From Carnobacterium_A sp047553015 (GTDB lineage: Bacteria > Bacillota > Bacilli > Lactobacillales > Carnobacteriaceae): a stretch of 64,000 bases of DNA. Every line of letters begins with the position of its first letter. Within the stretch, counting starts at the first letter, position 1. Made by a program: the position numbers and the translations under genes. Below, in pieces: positions 61,596 to 64,000 of this stretch. Below the pieces are notes generated by a model, which saw nothing but the letters and a program-made list of their open reading frames with translations, was not told the DNA's origin and ran no database searches. The DNA is taken from assembly GCF_047553015.1 (NCBI RefSeq), contig NZ_CP180212.1:1364001-1428000 (forward strand). The letters run 5' to 3'.

Positions 61596-62048
61596 GTGAC
61601 TACTGCGATGATTGTTTTTGCGAGTTTAACCGGTAATACAGAAGAATGTACTGCTATCATTGAAAAAGCTCTTGAAGAGTTAGATGTCGACGTTGAAGTT
61701 GTTGATTGTATGCAAGCTGACCCTGAGGATTTCTTAGCTGTTGATATTTGCCTTGTTGGGACCTATACTTACGGAAATGATGCTAATTTACCAGATGAGA
61801 TTGTAGACTTTTATGAAGAACTTGCTGAAATCGATTTAACTGGAAAAGTATTCGGGACGTATGGTTCTGGAGATACTTTTTATGAAAAATTTTGTCAGTC
61901 TGTCGATGACTTTACCGATCAATTTAAGCAAATAGGAGCAATCGAAGGCGCCCAAAGTGTCAAGGTTGATCTAGATCCCAATGAAGAAGATACACTAAAT
62001 TTAGAGGCTTTTGCCAAAGCCCTCGTAGATAAAGTCGCTTCTTTATAA
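61596..62048 (+). CDS. Flavodoxin
   Basis: A short-chain flavodoxin of 150 residues, an FMN electron carrier. The phosphate-binding loop ASLTGNTEE lies at 9-17, followed by VGTYTYGNDANLPDEIVDFYEEL (about 54-76) and VFGTYGSGDTFYEKFCQSVDDF, where the aromatic residues stack on FMN. The GTG at 61596 is used; AAGGAAG lies about ten bases upstream, and an ATG four codons on is also possible. It is monocistronic with a strong bidirectional terminator behind. Confidence 0.93.
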   Translation: MTTAMIVFASLTGNTEECTAIIEKALEELDVDVEVVDCMQADPEDFLAVDICLVGTYTYGNDANLPDEIVDFYEELAEIDLTGKVFGTYGSGDTFYEKFCQSVDDFTDQFKQIGAIEGAQSVKVDLDPNEEDTLNLEAFAKALVDKVASL

Positions 62049-62049
62049 A

Positions 62050-62096
62050 ACAATAACCGCAATCCCTCTTAAAAGGATTGCGGTTATTCTTTTTTA
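62050..62096. terminator. Bidirectional terminator between flavodoxin and TetR genes
   Basis: A perfect 14-bp stem AATAACCGCAATCC / GGATTGCGGTTATT (62052-62065 with 62075-62088) is flanked by A and T runs between two convergent genes. Confidence 0.88.
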
Positions 62097-62639
62097 GTTG
62101 ATTAACTCGTTAATCTTTTTTTCTAAGCTATTTTTTAAAGCAACTTCATCTAATTCGATTAGATTTTGTGCTAAAAGAGCAGCTGTACCATAAACACTGA
62201 TCCAAATAGTTTCAAATAGGACTCTTTTTTCAGCTTCACTTAGTGAATTTGTTTGCGCTTGGTCTTCAAAAGCTTTTAGCATTTCCTCATATGGGAGGTT
62301 ATGCATTTTTTTAGGTTCCAAATGATTTTCTAAAAATAATGCTTTGAAGAAAATTGGCTCATCTTTTGCAAAATGGACAAAGTTGAGGCATATATTTAAA
62401 ATAGGGTCCTCTGATCGATCGTTTGCAAAAATTGTTTCAGTCAAATAGTCTTTTATTTTTACATAAAGCTCATTTTTTAAATCATCCATATTTTTAAATT
62501 CTAAATAAATTGGTTGAGTTGAACAATCCATTGTTTTTGCGATATTTCTAGCTGTAAATCCTTCAAAACCTTCTTTTTTTACAACTGCATATGCTGTATC
62601 AAGAATATGTGATTTTAAAATTGTTTTTTTTCTGGCCAT
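62094..62639 (-). CDS. TetR/AcrR-family transcriptional regulator
   Basis: A 181-residue protein with the N-terminal TetR helix-turn-helix: ILDTAYAVVKKEGFEGFTARNIAKTMDCSTQPIYLEFKNMDDLKNELY (about 11-58). A C-terminal ligand and dimer domain follows. GAGGTGAG precedes the ATG. There is no adjacent transporter or enzyme gene on the same strand to suggest a ligand; the next gene rightward is a synthase on the other strand. Target unknown, autoregulation likely for the family. Confidence 0.9.
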   Translation of the reverse strand: MARKKTILKSHILDTAYAVVKKEGFEGFTARNIAKTMDCSTQPIYLEFKNMDDLKNELYVKIKDYLTETIFANDRSEDPILNICLNFVHFAKDEPIFFKALFLENHLEPKKMHNLPYEEMLKAFEDQAQTNSLSEAEKRVLFETIWISVYGTAALLAQNLIELDEVALKNSLEKKINELIN

Positions 62640-63124
62640 CTTGGCTCACCTCTTTTTTCTTTTTGTTATCATTGACCCTAGTTCTATTAGCATTTGCTTA
62701 TAGTTGGACTTCACTTTTTGAACCAACCTGATGGACATCGAAGGTGGCTACACTTATTCGTACTTATTACCTGACTTGACATACTCACTGACTGCTTTCT
62801 CTCGTCTTTATCTAACGGATATTCGCATGTACAATATTGTTTTTTTCACTGGACAGCTTCCCCTCTGTTCAGCTTTAAACTATTTTATCACTAATGTCAT
62901 AAAAAAAAAAGTATTTTAGTCTGTACTCTATTCAGAATACGCTTTTCTTTTCTTTAAATCAACACTCATCCAAACATTTGATTGCTCCTATTAAAATCTT
63001 CTCATAAAATCTACCTTATCTTGCTTTTTCTGGTTTTATTTGTAACTAGCTGCTTTTAATGAGACAATAAGGTATTGTGTCAGTCTTTTTTATACATGAT
63101 GATCACTCACAGGAGGTTTGGAAC
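62640..63124. other. 485-bp intergenic region between divergent regulator and synthase genes
   Basis: It holds the tetR leader and the leader of the synthase gene at 63125. A 62-codon plus-strand frame (62731-62919) has no ribosome binding site. No clear operator palindrome or strong promoter could be picked; AT-rich with a run of ten A at about 62901-62910. Confidence 0.5.
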
Positions 63125-64000
63125 ATGCTTAGAGAAAAATTAAAATCTATTGGGTTTGTTAACAGCTATAAAGATGGTGAAAAGCGAATTGCTTTATTGC
63201 CGAAAGATATTGCTCAATTAAGACACAAGGAACTATTGTTTTTCGAAAAGAACTATGGAAGCGATTTATCTATTTCAGATACTGAATACGCTGCTTTGGG
63301 TTGCCAAATTGTCTCAAGAGAAATCGCTTTGCAGCAGGATATTATTTGTGATCCTAAAATTGGCGACTCAACTTTTTTAAAAGATTTGCGTGCTGGTCAG
63401 ACTCTTTTTGGCTGGATTCACGCTGTTCAAAGCAAAGAAATTACAAATATTTTAGTAGAAAATAAACTTTCTGCCTATGCTTGGGAAGATATGTATGAAG
63501 ATAACCGGCATTGTTACTGGCGCAGCAATGAATTAGCTGGTGAAGCAGCTGTCATGCATGCCTATCAATTACACGGGATGATGCCTTATGATACTAAAGT
63601 GGCACTTATCGGAAGAGGCAATACAGCTAAAGGGGCCTTGCGTATTTTAATTGGCTTAGGAGCGAATGTAAAAGTCTTTAATCGTCGTCAAGAAACTTTA
63701 TTCAGAAAAGAAATGGCTGAATTTGATGTTATTGTTAATGCGCTATTGTGGGATACAACGCGTACTGACCATATTGTGTATCGAGCAGATTTGAAAACAT
63801 TAAAACCTGGCACAATGATTATTGATGTTAGCTGTGATGAGAATGGGGCTATTGAATCGACCGTTCCTACTTCTTTAAAACATCCTATCTATGAAGTAGA
63901 TGGCGTGGTTCATTATGCCGTTGATCATACTCCAACTATTTTTTACCGTTCAGCTTCAAGTGCCATTTCTCATGAAACAGCTAAATACATTGATGGCCTC
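63125..64000 (+). CDS. ceo: N5-(carboxyethyl)ornithine synthase, 5' part (runs off right edge)
   Basis: A frame of 292 codons from the ATG at 63125, eight bases behind AGGAGG, is still open at the window end. The sequence follows N5-(carboxyethyl)ornithine synthase of Lactococcus lactis: SIGFVNSYKDGEKRIALLPKDI (8-29), DIICDPKIGDSTFLKDL, QTLFGWIHAVQ, AYAWEDM, GEAAVMHAYQLHG, and the NADP-binding ALIGRGNTAKGALRILIGLGA (about 161-181). It belongs to the alanine dehydrogenase/transhydrogenase superfamily and couples pyruvate with ornithine or lysine reductively. The C-terminal end is missing. The assignment is from memory of the family sequence. Confidence 0.85.
   Translation, partial: MLREKLKSIGFVNSYKDGEKRIALLPKDIAQLRHKELLFFEKNYGSDLSISDTEYAALGCQIVSREIALQQDIICDPKIGDSTFLKDLRAGQTLFGWIHAVQSKEITNILVENKLSAYAWEDMYEDNRHCYWRSNELAGEAAVMHAYQLHGMMPYDTKVALIGRGNTAKGALRILIGLGANVKVFNRRQETLFRKEMAEFDVIVNALLWDTTRTDHIVYRADLKTLKPGTMIIDVSCDENGAIESTVPTSLKHPIYEVDGVVHYAVDHTPTIFYRSASSAISHETAKYIDGL

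Noticed and set aside
62731..62919. A 62-codon plus-strand frame before the ornithine-derivative synthase gene
   Set aside because: No ribosome binding site, ends in a poly-A run and shows no domain or membrane pattern.
1..64000. tRNA, rRNA, prophage or plasmid replication genes
   Set aside because: I saw no tRNA-like cloverleaf, rRNA segment, integrase, phage structural gene or replication initiator in either strand; a proper tRNA or Rfam scan was not possible.

Overview
The window is low-GC DNA with Gram-positive ribosome binding sites (GGAGG, often AAGGAG) and Lactobacillales-type genes: the CpsB/C/D phosphoregulatory set, a LytR-CpsA-Psr protein, a GW-module amidase, YihY, a short flavodoxin and N5-(carboxyethyl)ornithine synthase. 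A Carnobacterium-like or enterococcus-like lactic acid bacterium fits best; this is inference from gene types, with no rRNA or marker gene to confirm it. About 54 kb is one cell-surface glycopolymer region read almost entirely on the minus strand.

Layout by coordinate. (a) 1-648: 5' part of a P-loop ATPase gene running off the left edge. (b) 810-3620: a decayed IS66-family element with a younger IS66 copy (1349-3437) nested in it; only the 520-aa transposase is intact. (c) 3705-22201: a Wzx/Wzy-type capsule operon. Read from its promoter near 22265 leftward it has the chain-length/kinase/phosphatase module, then capD, the initiating transferase, capN, capL-like, capE, capF, capG, variable glycosyltransferases, wzy, wzx, wecC (capO) and mnaA (capP). 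The gene content predicts UDP-D-FucNAc, UDP-L-FucNAc and UDP-ManNAcA, the sugar set of Staphylococcus aureus type 5/8 capsules. (d) 22345-28666: a housekeeping-like sugar block with a second mnaA, galU, galE, a LytR-CpsA-Psr ligase, a GT4 and a TagA-type ManNAc transferase, mostly with their own promoters and terminators. (e) 28860-35503: an operon wzy - sialyltransferase-like GT - wzx - two Gfo/Idh oxidoreductases - legF. (f) 36126-39389: a secreted amidase with 11 GW modules, then a membrane acyltransferase. (g) 41243-47249: legB-legC-ptmE-neuD-legI-legG, which with legF gives a nearly complete CMP-legionaminic acid pathway. (h) 47557-59040: a second initiating transferase, several GTs, a third wzx/wzy pair, a GT2-GtrA fusion and a GT-C-like membrane protein. 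(i) 59169-64000: chromosome-like flank with yihY, a structured repeat array behind map, flavodoxin, a TetR regulator and the 5' part of an N5-(carboxyethyl)ornithine synthase gene.

Working model (inference): at least two and possibly three undecaprenyl-linked polymers are made here. One is a ManNAcA/FucNAc capsule. One carries a nonulosonic acid of the legionaminic type, added by a transferase with the EDG and HP motifs of bacterial sialyltransferases. A lipid-phosphate-sugar module (GtrA/GT-C) may decorate a polymer outside the membrane. The most notable observations are the nonulosonate locus split by a GW amidase gene, three Wzx/Wzy pairs against two initiating transferases, the Cap5/8-like sugar set, two divergent mnaA paralogues, and a two-hairpin intergenic repeat array at 60241-60626.
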